From assembly GCA_024637255.1 (NCBI GenBank), contig JAGXFO010000006.1, positions 1-54,547 of the forward strand: 54,547 nt of DNA. The letters are read 5' to 3'. The notes beneath the pieces are model-generated. The model was not told the DNA's origin. It did no database searches and saw only the letters and a list, made by a program, of their open reading frames with translations. This DNA is from Sulfurovum sp. (GTDB lineage: Bacteria; Campylobacterota; Campylobacteria; Campylobacterales; Sulfurovaceae). Within the stretch, counting starts at the first letter, position 1. Each line of letters starts with the position of its first letter. This document shows positions 1-6,602 of the stretch, one piece after another. The position numbers and the translations under genes are program-made.

Positions 1-2
1 CA

Positions 3-86
3 GCTATTGGATACAAAACTCCTCATGAGGCTTATTGCAAAGTAGTTAATAATTTAGATGAATCAATGCTACTAAAGGTAGCTTAG
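3..86 (+). CDS. Transposase C-terminal fragment (IS30/IS3-like), truncated by window edge
   Basis: The first in-frame codons read AIGYKTPHEAYCK and run to a TAG at 84-86, 27 residues in all. The GYKTPHE stretch resembles the C-terminal tail of IS30-type and some IS3-type transposases. The rest of the gene lies outside the window, so family assignment is tentative. The gene-free 145 bp that follow, including a direct TTGCACTTGGGA-like stretch at 143-154, would hold the right end of the element. It sits immediately outside the prophage attL, in chromosomal DNA. Confidence 0.5.
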   Translation, partial: AIGYKTPHEAYCKVVNNLDESMLLKVA

Positions 87-175
87 GTGCTGGGAATAAA
101 AAAACTTTTTTTATGGTCTTGACAAAGGGGTGCAGTATAAAATTGCACTTGGGATTAGAATTGGCGTTTGATATT

Positions 176-194
176 TATTTTCTCGGAGAAAATA
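176..194. repeat. 19-bp palindrome between IS end and attL
   Basis: Two perfect 9-bp arms (176-184 and 186-194) surround one central G. It lies 36 bp outside the attL repeat, downstream of the original tRNA-fMet 3' end. It could be the old terminator of the tRNA transcription unit, read leftward, although no T-run follows on that strand. A protein-binding site is equally possible. Confidence 0.45.
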
Positions 195-230
195 GCCAAA
201 CTTTGTGTTTTAGGGGTTTTTCTTGTTTGT

Positions 231-280
231 GGTTGGTTGCGGGAACCGGATTTGAACCGATGACCTTCGGGTTATGAGCC
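231..280. repeat. attL: 50-bp direct repeat, 3' part of tRNA-fMet
   Basis: These 50 bp are identical to 8330-8379 and diverge immediately on both sides (t/g on the left, a/c on the right). The repeat covers the anticodon arm, T arm, acceptor 3' strand and CCA of the initiator tRNA, read on the minus strand. It is the left prophage boundary. The displaced 3' half remains here without a 5' half and so cannot make tRNA. Confidence 0.93.
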
Positions 281-597
281 ATGACTTTTATTTAATTTTG
301 CTATTATACTTACATAACTCACTTTAAAAATACTCCCTTTCATATTTGATAGAACACACCTTATGTTAACCAAATCGTGCTGCCAAACTTTACGCTTTTT
401 CAAGGACGATTTTCCGCTCTTGGAAAATGTTCACACAAAGGATTACTGCGTGAGGGCTCCCATAATTTGTAGATCGCATGATAATGTTTTTGCGGATAAA
501 AAAGTGTAGGGCGGACGCGCGCCGACGAGCACAAACGTGCGCGCAGGAGTAGCGCGTAAAGCCCGTCTTGTCTATTTAACAATAGTTGTTCAAGGAT
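281..597. other. Gene-free phage region with hairpins: candidate origin/packaging region
   Basis: No convincing gene lies in these 317 bp; the short open frame on the minus strand runs through the structured DNA and has no family resemblance. Two structures stand out. One is a 7-bp stem (ATTTTCC/GGAAAAT, 409-415 and 422-428). The other is a nested GC-rich structure from 509 to 564 in otherwise AT-rich DNA. Filamentous phages keep replication origins and packaging hairpins in such a non-coding region, so this is the best place to look for the Rep nick site. The role is inference. Confidence 0.55.
509..564. repeat. Nested GC-rich stem-loop structure (candidate ori or packaging signal)
   Basis: An outer stem pairs GGGC (509-512) with GCCC (561-564). 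A second stem pairs ACGCGC (515-520) with GCGCGT (552-557). An inner hairpin pairs GCAC (529-532) with GTGC (537-540) around AAAC. Three co-centred arms in about 56 bp, far above local GC content, would fold well in ssDNA. The position beside attL in the only sizeable non-coding part of the phage fits an origin or packaging signal. Confidence 0.5.
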
Positions 598-1086
598 TTA
601 ATTCTTCATTTGTTTTAACAAATTTTCTTTTGCTGATTGATGTTCATTTTCATATGGTTTTTTTTCTTTAACTACTGTATTATTTAAAAATTCTTCCTTA
701 TTAACAACTTTTCCACCAATTGAATATTTTATATCTGATTTTTTATCTTTTAATATTTTTATCATTGTTTTTTCATCTTCTTTTTTTATTATTGGTTTTA
801 AATTTTTATTTTCATATTTTTCTATAAATCTTTGACTATTGTTTAATCCCTCATAACCAATAAATGCTGTTATTGATATTGTGATTATTCCAATTATTTC
901 TATTATTGAATTTTTTATATATCCTGATTTTTTTGGCTTTTGATTAAATATTTTACATGTTTTTAAATATTCTTTGTAATCTATTTTATTTTTTATTATT
1001 ATTGCTATTATTGCTAATAAAATTATTGGTATGAAGTATTTATTAGAAAATGCTTCTTTTATAATTTCAAATATTTGTTCAATCAT
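598..1086 (-). CDS. Phage membrane protein of unknown function, two TM segments
   Basis: The product has 162 residues. Hydrophobic segments lie near residues 18-33 (YFIPIILLAIIAIIIK) and 60-80 (IIEIIGIITISITAFIGY). A lysine-rich C-terminal half of about 75 residues follows with no recognised motif. The gene follows the HTH regulator by 12 bp on the same strand, so both should be made from one leftward transcript, the usual place for lysogeny functions. A role in immunity or superinfection exclusion is plausible from context only. No family was recognised. Confidence 0.75.
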   Translation of the reverse strand: MIEQIFEIIKEAFSNKYFIPIILLAIIAIIIKNKIDYKEYLKTCKIFNQKPKKSGYIKNSIIEIIGIITISITAFIGYEGLNNSQRFIEKYENKNLKPIIKKEDEKTMIKILKDKKSDIKYSIGGKVVNKEEFLNNTVVKEKKPYENEHQSAKENLLKQMKN

Positions 1087-1098
1087 ATTTAATCCTGC

Positions 1099-1299
1099 TT
1101 ATTTTAATTTAAATTTACCATTATTTGCTTCTTCTCTAATTTTTTTTAATTCATTTAAATGTCTTTCAGTCGCTTCAATGCTGTCATCTAGTGCCAATCC
1201 TTGATTTAATAATCTTACCATTTCAGGTTTATTTTTTTCCCAATTGCTTAACGTTTTAATATCAACGTCTAATATTTTTGCCAGCTCTGTTCTTGTCAT
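1099..1299 (-). CDS. Small HTH regulator, probable phage repressor
   Basis: The 66-residue product starts with a compact helix-turn-helix (MTRTELAKILDVDIKTLSNW). A charged helical tail (residues 40-60) could dimerise as a coiled coil. An SD-like AAAGGA precedes the ATG. The gene is divergent from the integrase across a 125-bp gap holding three related operator-like sequences, the layout of a phage genetic switch. Binding to those sites is inferred. An excisionase-type role is the main alternative. Confidence 0.75.
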   Translation of the reverse strand: MTRTELAKILDVDIKTLSNWEKNKPEMVRLLNQGLALDDSIEATERHLNELKKIREEANNGKFKLK

Positions 1300-1330
1300 T
1301 GGTATTAATTCCTTTATATTTTATTGTTTT

Positions 1331-1410
1331 TGGTAATTATTACTATTGTTTTATTTTCCCTTAAGGTAATAAATACTAATATTGTTCTTATAAATGGTAA
1401 TTATTACCAT
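1331..1410. promoter_or_regulatory. Three operator-like repeats, consensus TGGTAATTATTACCA
   Basis: A perfect 17-bp palindrome lies at 1394-1410 (8-bp arms ATGGTAAT/ATTACCAT around one T). A near copy is at 1331-1345 with one mismatch between arms, and a weaker copy begins at 1364. Start-to-start spacings of about 33 and 30 bp place them roughly three helical turns apart. The perfect site overlaps the integrase -10-like TATAAA (1389-1394) and abuts its ribosome binding site AAGGAG (1411-1416). It could therefore repress integrase directly. Confidence 0.7.
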
Positions 1411-1424
1411 AAGGAGCGAAATCC

Positions 1425-2414
1425 ATGACAATCGACAATATTTTCCAACAATACGTTGAACTAAAAAAAGTTAAGTGGTCACAACACACCTTACACTCAA
1501 ATCTATCTTCATACAATAATCATATCTATCCGATTATTGGTGAGAAAAACATAGACACACTTAATTACATAGATTACCAAAAATTGGCTAATAAACTGCT
1601 AGACCGTGGATTAGCACCAAAGACGGTCAAAAATGTATTTATTATCATTTCTGGCATTGTTACTTTTGCATTAAAAACAGATTTATACACTGGCACAAAT
1701 TATGTCCAATATGTAGAATTTCCAGATTTTGACAATAAAAGATATTTCACGCTTTCCGCCACACTTCAGAAAAAATACATTCAAGCTATTTTAAATTTTA
1801 ATGAGCCGATCTATAAAGATATTTTTCTTTTCTTGCTTCATGGCAGAAGATTAAATGAAGTACTTGATTTAAAGTGGGAATTCTTAGACATGAATGAGGG
1901 TATTTTTTATCTTCCGTCTGCTCGTAACAAATCAAGAAAAAATCTTTCTTTCAATATGACAGATAAGCAAATGAAAGTATTACGTTCTTATCAAGACCAG
2001 GAACAAGATTTTAAAAATGTTGCTTACTTAAAGGGTCACGTTTTCTTAAACTCTTACACAGGTAAACGTTTTAATGATATTCGTAAGCCCTGGGCTAGAT
2101 TATTAACTCGTGCCGATTTGCCTAAGATAAGAATACACGACATACGTCACTTAATCGGTACTTATCTTATTAATGAGCTTAATACACCTATGGAGGTCGT
2201 TTCTCACCTCTTGGGGCATTCTGATATCAAAGTAACTCAACGTTACGTTAATCCGAAACCTATGAACGCTAAAACGGCTATGGATAATCTTTTTAATAGC
2301 GTTCAAACTGAATTGCAAAAATCTGTTGAAAAACTCAATCATGCAATAAATATTGGTGAGTGCATCCAAACGATTTTGTTTGATGAGAAAACTTTAAAAG
2401 TGAGGAATGTTTAA
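1425..2414 (+). CDS. int: Tyrosine recombinase, phage integrase
   Basis: The 329-residue product has an N-terminal SAM-like core-binding domain (about residues 1-95) and a C-terminal catalytic domain. Visible catalytic residues are R142 in HGRRLNEVL, a Lys near 169, H238 and R241 in HDIRH, H265 in LLGH and nucleophile Y274 in TQRYVN. All are intact. A strong AAGGAG lies 8 bases before the ATG. Its target is evidently the tRNA-fMet 3' end. Many inoviruses rely on host XerCD or on a DDE transposase, so a dedicated tyrosine integrase is a less common arrangement. An HTH repressor is encoded divergently. Confidence 0.95.
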   Translation: MTIDNIFQQYVELKKVKWSQHTLHSNLSSYNNHIYPIIGEKNIDTLNYIDYQKLANKLLDRGLAPKTVKNVFIIISGIVTFALKTDLYTGTNYVQYVEFPDFDNKRYFTLSATLQKKYIQAILNFNEPIYKDIFLFLLHGRRLNEVLDLKWEFLDMNEGIFYLPSARNKSRKNLSFNMTDKQMKVLRSYQDQEQDFKNVAYLKGHVFLNSYTGKRFNDIRKPWARLLTRADLPKIRIHDIRHLIGTYLINELNTPMEVVSHLLGHSDIKVTQRYVNPKPMNAKTAMDNLFNSVQTELQKSVEKLNHAINIGECIQTILFDEKTLKVRNV

Positions 2415-2415
2415 G

Positions 2416-2550
2416 ATGATCTATGAATATTTACTAGGTTTTTTCTTTGGTGCTTTAGTTGTTCATTTACCAATTTTAATATTAATTACTTTTGAAAAAA
2501 GACAAATGCAAAAATATTTTAATGAGAAATTTAAAGATTTTCAAAAATAG
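2416..2550 (+). CDS. Small single-TM phage protein (44 aa)
   Basis: ATG at 2416 follows the integrase stop by one base, and the frame runs to TAG at 2548-2550. The product begins MIYEYLLGFFFGALVV, with one hydrophobic segment (about residues 3-26) followed by a basic, amphipathic tail rich in K, Q and F. Small membrane proteins of this size are typical inovirus morphogenesis or minor coat genes. There is no strong ribosome binding site beyond AGGAATG inside the end of int, so translation may be coupled. Confidence 0.55.
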   Translation: MIYEYLLGFFFGALVVHLPILILITFEKRQMQKYFNEKFKDFQK

Positions 2551-2556
2551 AAATTT

Positions 2557-2614
2557 TGGCTATGCCGTTAAAGGCTTGCAGGTGGTTCGCTTCGCTTGTA
2601 GGTTGGTATAGCCA
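2557..2614 (+). repeat. Long stem-loop upstream of ssDNA-binding protein gene
   Basis: TGGCTATGCC (2557-2566) pairs with GGTATAGCCA (2605-2614), ten pairs with one G-T wobble, enclosing 38 bases. A competing pairing joins TTCGCTTC (2586-2593) with GAAGCGAA (2621-2628). It sits in the 110-bp leader before the gene at 2661. It could be an mRNA structure controlling that gene or a structured ssDNA site. Confidence 0.45.
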
Positions 2615-2660
2615 TTCATAGAAGCGAATAACAAAATTAAAAAGCTATTAGGAGCGAAAA

Positions 2661-3029
2661 ATGTCAAGTCAAATAGGATTTAAAATTCAATATGTAGTTA
2701 ATGCGGTTTCATCAATCAAGCCAACACCTTCAGGGATTGCAAACGGTAATGCATACGAGGCTAGTGTTAAATTACGTTCTACGAATATCGTTGAAGTAAT
2801 GGACGAAAAACTCGGTCAAGTTGAAGTTGAGACAAATATTGAGTTCACGATTTATTGTGAAGATAATAATCTTAAAAATTTTAACGAATGGTTGCGTAAA
2901 AAACAAAAAGAAAACACACCACTTTTAATAAGTGCAGGGCTTCCATACAAAGGTGAGGGTAAAGCGATCATGCAGGTTAAAGCCTTTGATACTGCGGAAC
3001 AAATGATGTCTTTAGACAAACCTAAATAA
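2661..3029 (+). CDS. Probable phage ssDNA-binding protein (pV-like)
   Basis: The product has 122 residues, no signal peptide and no membrane segment. Alternating short hydrophobic strands (FKIQYVVNAV, YEASVKLRST, VEVETNIEFTIYC, KAIMQVKAF) suggest an all-beta OB-like fold. It precedes the coat gene, the place pV occupies in many filamentous phages, where it coats viral ssDNA before assembly. An ideal TAGGAG lies 7-8 bases before the ATG. The assignment rests on size, predicted fold and position, not on a recognised motif. Confidence 0.6.
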   Translation: MSSQIGFKIQYVVNAVSSIKPTPSGIANGNAYEASVKLRSTNIVEVMDEKLGQVEVETNIEFTIYCEDNNLKNFNEWLRKKQKENTPLLISAGLPYKGEGKAIMQVKAFDTAEQMMSLDKPK

Positions 3030-3072
3030 ATCCCTTTTCGGGGTTTTAACTTTCTTCTAATTTTCTAAGAAT

Positions 3073-3098
3073 AGAGATGTAGAAGAGGGTTCATCTCT
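3073..3098 (+). repeat. 7-bp hairpin before the coat gene
   Basis: AGAGATG (3073-3079) pairs with CATCTCT (3092-3098) around a 12-base loop. It lies in the 108-bp gap between the ssDNA-binding gene and the coat gene. There is no T-run after it, so a processing or stability element is more likely than a terminator. Confidence 0.4.
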
Positions 3099-3155
3099 CA
3101 ATTTGTTAAGGCACGTTAGCAAATAAAATTTAAATTCGTGCGTAAAGGTTTTATT

Positions 3156-3353
3156 ATGAAAAAGTTTCTTGGTTTAGTTGGTTTAGCTTCTGTTGGTCTT
3201 GTGACTTCTGCGTCTGCTGTTCCTATCGCTGCTCCTGATACCTCAGATATAACTGGCACTATTATAGCCTTTGGTGGTGCTGCCATAGCTGTTTGGTTGG
3301 CTTATATTATCTTCCCTATCGCTATTAAAGTTCTTAAGGGTCTTTTTAGATAA
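3156..3353 (+). CDS. Major coat protein precursor (pVIII-like)
   Basis: ATG at 3156 is preferred over GTG at 3138 because AAAGG lies 7 bases before it. The product has 65 residues. A signal peptide (MKKFLGLVGLASVGLVTSASA) is probably cleaved after residue 21. The mature chain of about 44 residues has a short acidic N terminus (APDTSD), a 20-residue hydrophobic core and a basic C terminus (IKVLKGLFR). That three-part layout is the filamentous phage coat design: acidic outside, hydrophobic packing, basic end facing DNA. A terminator follows directly, as after gene VIII in Ff phages. Confidence 0.9.
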   Translation: MKKFLGLVGLASVGLVTSASAVPIAAPDTSDITGTIIAFGGAAIAVWLAYIIFPIAIKVLKGLFR

Positions 3354-3361
3354 TCCTCACA

Positions 3362-3391
3362 ACTCCCTCAGGGGAGTAATCTTTCTTTTTT
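3362..3391 (+). terminator. Rho-independent terminator after coat gene
   Basis: ACTCCC (3362-3367) pairs with GGGAGT (3372-3377) over a four-base loop, followed by a T-rich run to 3391. It would limit read-through so that coat mRNA is far more abundant than downstream minor-protein mRNA. Confidence 0.75.
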
Positions 3392-3413
3392 CAAATTATT
3401 TTAAAGGCTTTGC

Positions 3414-3554
3414 ATGATTAATATTCTTCAAGACGGTTACTTACAATTTACGGGAAATGTTGCTTTCGATTTCTTCTTTTCTTGGGTAGGTTTTTTTACT
3501 GTTTCAAGCTATACAATCGGCATGATAATTAAAATAATTTCAAAAATGAAATAA
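3414..3554 (+). CDS. Small hydrophobic phage protein (46 aa)
   Basis: ATG at 3414 is preceded by AAAGG six to eight bases upstream; the frame ends at TAA 3552-3554. The product (begins MINILQDGYLQFTGNVAF) has one hydrophobic segment, about residues 18-42, and a basic end (KIISKMK). Size and position between the major coat and the adhesin match pVII/pIX-type virion end proteins. That equivalence is positional inference. Confidence 0.6.
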   Translation: MINILQDGYLQFTGNVAFDFFFSWVGFFTVSSYTIGMIIKIISKMK

Positions 3555-3563
3555 GGGCATATT

Positions 3564-3686
3564 ATGGATTATGGAATCTTCCCCTCACCTGAAATATTGA
3601 ATTTGGCACCAAATGACTATTGGTTTTTATGCGGATTACTCGGCATGGTTTGCGGTTATATTTTTTGGCAGAAGTTGTTTAGATAA
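3564..3686 (+). CDS. Small hydrophobic phage protein (40 aa)
   Basis: ATG at 3564 follows GGGCATATT. The product begins MDYGIFPSPEILNLAPNDYW, then a hydrophobic stretch with two cysteines, ending WQKLFR. Its TAA shares the final A with the ATG of the adhesin gene (TAATG), so translation is coupled. It is probably a minor virion end protein by position. No sequence family was recognised. Confidence 0.6.
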   Translation: MDYGIFPSPEILNLAPNDYWFLCGLLGMVCGYIFWQKLFR

Positions 3687-5308
3687 TGAAAATATTATTA
3701 GTATTAGCCTTTTTTATTACATCAACTTTTGCTTTTATAAGCGAAACATCTTATAATGCGCTGACTTGCTCTGCTCCAAAAGTTTGGACTCACATTGCCG
3801 CGGAAAGTTCTGTCACAAATTGGACGGATAATGTATCGAGTATCGCTCCTAAATATGATGGTTTTACAGAAGTAAGAAAACAAAAATATACTTATGTACC
3901 CCGCACACAAGTCGGTTCTACTTATTACTTTGATTTACATTATGTTAAATTTAGCTGCCTATCTTGTTCTACTCCCGACACGCCTTTTCCTCTTGATGAT
4001 GATAACTCGACTTATCCGTCTTATTGGGCTCAAAGTGATATAGACGCTTCCAATAAATCATCTCAATGTACAAATGATTTAGGCGGAATTATAGAAACTG
4101 CAACTATTAGCTGTTCCGTACAAAAACGCTGTAAAGTTAAAAATGCTCCTCCTCCTTGTGATGCTAACCAAACTCAAGAATCAGATGGTACTTGTAAAAA
4201 TAATCCTTGTACTGATGATATTGATTGTGATGGTATCCCTGATAATGCAGATGATGACATTGACGGTGATGGTATACCAAATGCAAGTGATGATGACATT
4301 GACGGTGATGGTATACCAAATGCAAGTGATAATAATTCGGGTGATGGATGCGGCATTGGAAGAACTTATAATAATGCAACGGAAACTTGTAGCTGCTCAA
4401 ACGGTTATCCTGAAACATATAATTATAGTACTAATAACTGGGAGTGTCAAGTTCCAAAGTGTTCTCCATATGATGGAATACTGCCTTTGTATGTTCAAAA
4501 TGTAAGCCGTACTTATTGTGCTAGTTTGTCCAATTCTGTATTAGGTTTCTCAAGTTCTTATCATACTACTGACGGTTTATCGTGTTGCTATTCTGATACT
4601 GTAAAAGCACAAGATGACGATTGTCCAACAAATTCTATAAGAGATAAAAATGGAATTTGTCAATCTATTGGAGTAAATGAGCCAAATACAGATTTAAATA
4701 ATAGCGATTCAACTAATCCTTATAATCCTCCTCCTTCAGATTCTACTCCTACAACACAAAATCCTGATGGTACATATACAGAATCAGGAAGCGGAGAAAC
4801 TACTGATCCAACTGGTAATTGTTTACCAAATTATATTTGGGATAATCAAAAACAAAAATGCTTATTATTTTTACCTAGTACTAATGAGGGTAACTTTACG
4901 GGCGTACTTGATGGAAATGGAACTGTTACAGATACTAACGATACTAATTTTACTAATCAAGCAACTTCTGACGGTGGTCAAGTTGAATCATATAAGCCTG
5001 GTGAATTTGATGGAGTTATTGACAATATGTTTAAAGCTGGAAATAAAGAACAAAAAGATTTTATTGAGTCACAAGCCGATACTGTAAAGGGTTTATTCGG
5101 TCAATATTTTGCGGTAGATTTGCCATTGCCTACGGGTGGACCTTGCGCTTGTGAAGATTATACTATGAATGTAGCTATAGCAGGAAAAAGTTATATCAAA
5201 AAATTTACTATTTGTGAGTACTTGGATGTAATTTTGGAAGCTTTTAAATATGTACTTAGATTTTTTGTTATGTATTTAATTGTATTAAGAATAAGGGAGA
5301 TTGTCTAA
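3686..5308 (+). CDS. pIII-like phage adsorption protein with thrombospondin-type-3-like repeats
   Basis: The 540-residue product has a signal peptide (MKILLVLAFFITSTFA), a Cys-rich N-terminal domain to about residue 160, then an acidic D-rich block (about residues 177-216). That block carries DIDGDGIPNASD units of the thrombospondin type 3 / calcium-binding kind. A second Cys-containing domain, a low-complexity N/D/S/T linker and a C-terminal hydrophobic anchor (last ~25 residues, rich in LRFFVMYLIVL) follow. Secreted N-terminal receptor domains, a flexible linker and a membrane anchor are the pIII layout, which binds the host and caps the virion. It overlaps its neighbours by one base on each side. 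Confidence 0.8.
   Translation: MKILLVLAFFITSTFAFISETSYNALTCSAPKVWTHIAAESSVTNWTDNVSSIAPKYDGFTEVRKQKYTYVPRTQVGSTYYFDLHYVKFSCLSCSTPDTPFPLDDDNSTYPSYWAQSDIDASNKSSQCTNDLGGIIETATISCSVQKRCKVKNAPPPCDANQTQESDGTCKNNPCTDDIDCDGIPDNADDDIDGDGIPNASDDDIDGDGIPNASDNNSGDGCGIGRTYNNATETCSCSNGYPETYNYSTNNWECQVPKCSPYDGILPLYVQNVSRTYCASLSNSVLGFSSSYHTTDGLSCCYSDTVKAQDDDCPTNSIRDKNGICQSIGVNEPNTDLNNSDSTNPYNPPPSDSTPTTQNPDGTYTESGSGETTDPTGNCLPNYIWDNQKQKCLLFLPSTNEGNFTGVLDGNGTVTDTNDTNFTNQATSDGGQVESYKPGEFDGVIDNMFKAGNKEQKDFIESQADTVKGLFGQYFAVDLPLPTGGPCACEDYTMNVAIAGKSYIKKFTICEYLDVILEAFKYVLRFFVMYLIVLRIREIV
4250..4327 (+). repeat. Perfect 39-bp tandem duplication in adhesin gene
   Basis: Two identical 39-bp copies (4250-4288 and 4289-4327) encode DDDIDGDGIPNAS twice in frame. 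A diverged copy lies just upstream (about 4213-4249). Each unit is 13 codons, so gain or loss of copies changes length without shifting the frame. Identical adjacent copies imply a recent duplication. Confidence 0.9.
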
Positions 5309-5646
5309 TGTTAGCTTTAATTAATGGTGCGCTTGGTTATTTGGCTGCTATGTTTGCAGATTATCTAAAAAAAGGTGTCGAAGTTGTTTTAAAATCAAAG
5401 ATGGCTATGTTGCTTTTAATGGCTGCTGTCTTCCCTTTAATCAAAGATTTTTTAGTAGGTGAAGTTAATCGTATTATCTCACAAGTTCGTGCAGAATTTG
5501 GCGACCTTGCGTTGCCTGAGGGTATATGCTATGTTTTTAATTCTGTTGAATTATTCCACTTAATGATAATTTATGCCTCTTTTTCTATTACTTTAATGTT
5601 TGTGAAACTTGGGATTATAGTTTATGTCAAGTTAGCTTTAAAATGA
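5308..5646 (+). CDS. pVI-like minor coat / virion-terminating membrane protein
   Basis: The product has 112 residues and three hydrophobic segments (about 3-18, 32-50 and 80-108) separated by charged loops. It lies between the pIII-like adhesin and Zot, the same order as genes III-VI-I in Ff phages, and resembles DUF2523-type inovirus proteins. Its ATG overlaps the adhesin stop by one base, and its TGA overlaps the Zot ATG (ATGA). It should sit at the virion end with the adhesin and help release the particle from the membrane. Confidence 0.75.
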   Translation: MLALINGALGYLAAMFADYLKKGVEVVLKSKMAMLLLMAAVFPLIKDFLVGEVNRIISQVRAEFGDLALPEGICYVFNSVELFHLMIIYASFSITLMFVKLGIIVYVKLALK

Positions 5647-6494
5647 TAACTTTAATCACGGGAAAAACGGGCTCAGGAAAAAGTTATAAAATCATTTCAG
5701 ACATTCTAAAAATTTTAGATACTAGAAAAGTTATTACTAATTTAAAAATGAATATTGAGCATGAAAACTATGTGTATCTTGATGAAGAGGGTCTTAGAAA
5801 ATATATTGATTATATAGCTAGTCAATTCGCAAAAGTTACTAATTTACCTGAATTAATAGAGTTTATGAAAACTAAAGATTTCTTTGGTGCTTTTTTTGTG
5901 ATTGATGAGTGTCACCTTGTCGGCTTTAGGGATAAAAATAACGCGATTATAAATTGGCTTTCTGTTCATAGGCATTTAAGTCAAGATGTTTATTTGGTTA
6001 CCCAAACTTTAAAAAAAATATATCCCTCTTACTATCCTGACATACATCAACATGTAACCATGATAGATTCAGATAAACGCGTAAATAAAGATTTAATTGG
6101 TTGGTACATTTATGACGAAGTTGGTGGCGATAAAATTAAAACGAAATATGTTAAACCAAATTCACAAGTTTTTGAAATTTATCAAACGGGAAAAGAAGAA
6201 AAAACTTCTAATGTTTTCGTTATAAAACTTCTTTTGCTTGTTTCTTTACTTGTTGCTGTTTTGGTCGGCTTTTATTTTCTATTTTATCGCGGCATGGGTT
6301 ATGTGGATGAAAATAAAAAACTAAAAGAAACAAATACTACACAAGATATTAAAATCAATAAAGATACTAATTTAACCGAAAACAATAACACGGTTGTAAA
6401 TTGTAATTACTATTTGACTAAGCCTCCCGAGTTTACATTGGCAGTTAGAAAAGAAAAAGGTTGGTATGTTTGCTTAGTGGAAAAGGCTCTCTAA
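5643..6494 (+). CDS. zot: Zot/pI-family phage assembly ATPase
   Basis: The 283-residue product has a Walker A GKTGSGKS at residues 7-14 and a Walker B FFVIDEC at 84-90. One transmembrane helix (191-215) follows the ATPase domain, then a C-terminal periplasmic tail containing two cysteines (CNYY and WYVCLVE). Cytoplasmic P-loop domain, one TM and a short outside domain is the standard pI/Zot layout. It powers extrusion and assembly of filamentous virions through the inner membrane. The name Zot comes from the Vibrio phage homologue and does not imply toxin activity here. Confidence 0.93.
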   Translation: MITLITGKTGSGKSYKIISDILKILDTRKVITNLKMNIEHENYVYLDEEGLRKYIDYIASQFAKVTNLPELIEFMKTKDFFGAFFVIDECHLVGFRDKNNAIINWLSVHRHLSQDVYLVTQTLKKIYPSYYPDIHQHVTMIDSDKRVNKDLIGWYIYDEVGGDKIKTKYVKPNSQVFEIYQTGKEEKTSNVFVIKLLLLVSLLVAVLVGFYFLFYRGMGYVDENKKLKETNTTQDIKINKDTNLTENNNTVVNCNYYLTKPPEFTLAVRKEKGWYVCLVEKAL

Positions 6495-6601
6495 TGGCTT
6501 CCTCTCCCTCTCCTGAAACATTAGAGACAAGAAGACTTCTAGCTCTTGCTCTTCGCCCTAAATATACTAAAAAAATAATCAACCAAAAAAGGAAAAAATA
6601 A
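6494..6601 (+). CDS. Tiny basic phage ORF (35 aa)
   Basis: The ATG shares its A with the Zot stop (TAATG), and the frame fills the gap up to one base before the Rep ATG. The product begins MASSPSPETLETRRLLALAL and ends in a lysine-rich tail (KKIINQKRKK). Tight coupling on both sides suggests it is translated, but the sequence gives no function. It could be only a spacer whose translation carries ribosomes into rep. Confidence 0.4.
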   Translation: MASSPSPETLETRRLLALALRPKYTKKIINQKRKK

Positions 6602-6602
6602 T

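Noticed and set aside
400..582. 60-codon minus-strand frame in the phage intergenic region
   Set aside because: It runs through the GC-rich hairpins, has a skewed composition and no family likeness or ribosome site; better explained as structured non-coding DNA.
4250..4327. CRISPR-like tandem array
   Set aside because: Copies abut with no spacers and encode protein; no CRISPR array or cas gene is visible in the window.
4143..5087. Overlapping frames inside the adhesin gene
   Set aside because: Low-complexity M/I/V strings produced by reading the aspartate-rich repeat in other frames.
5643..6494. Zot as a toxin or virulence factor
   Set aside because: Walker motifs, single TM and genome position show a phage assembly ATPase; nothing in sequence indicates toxin activity.
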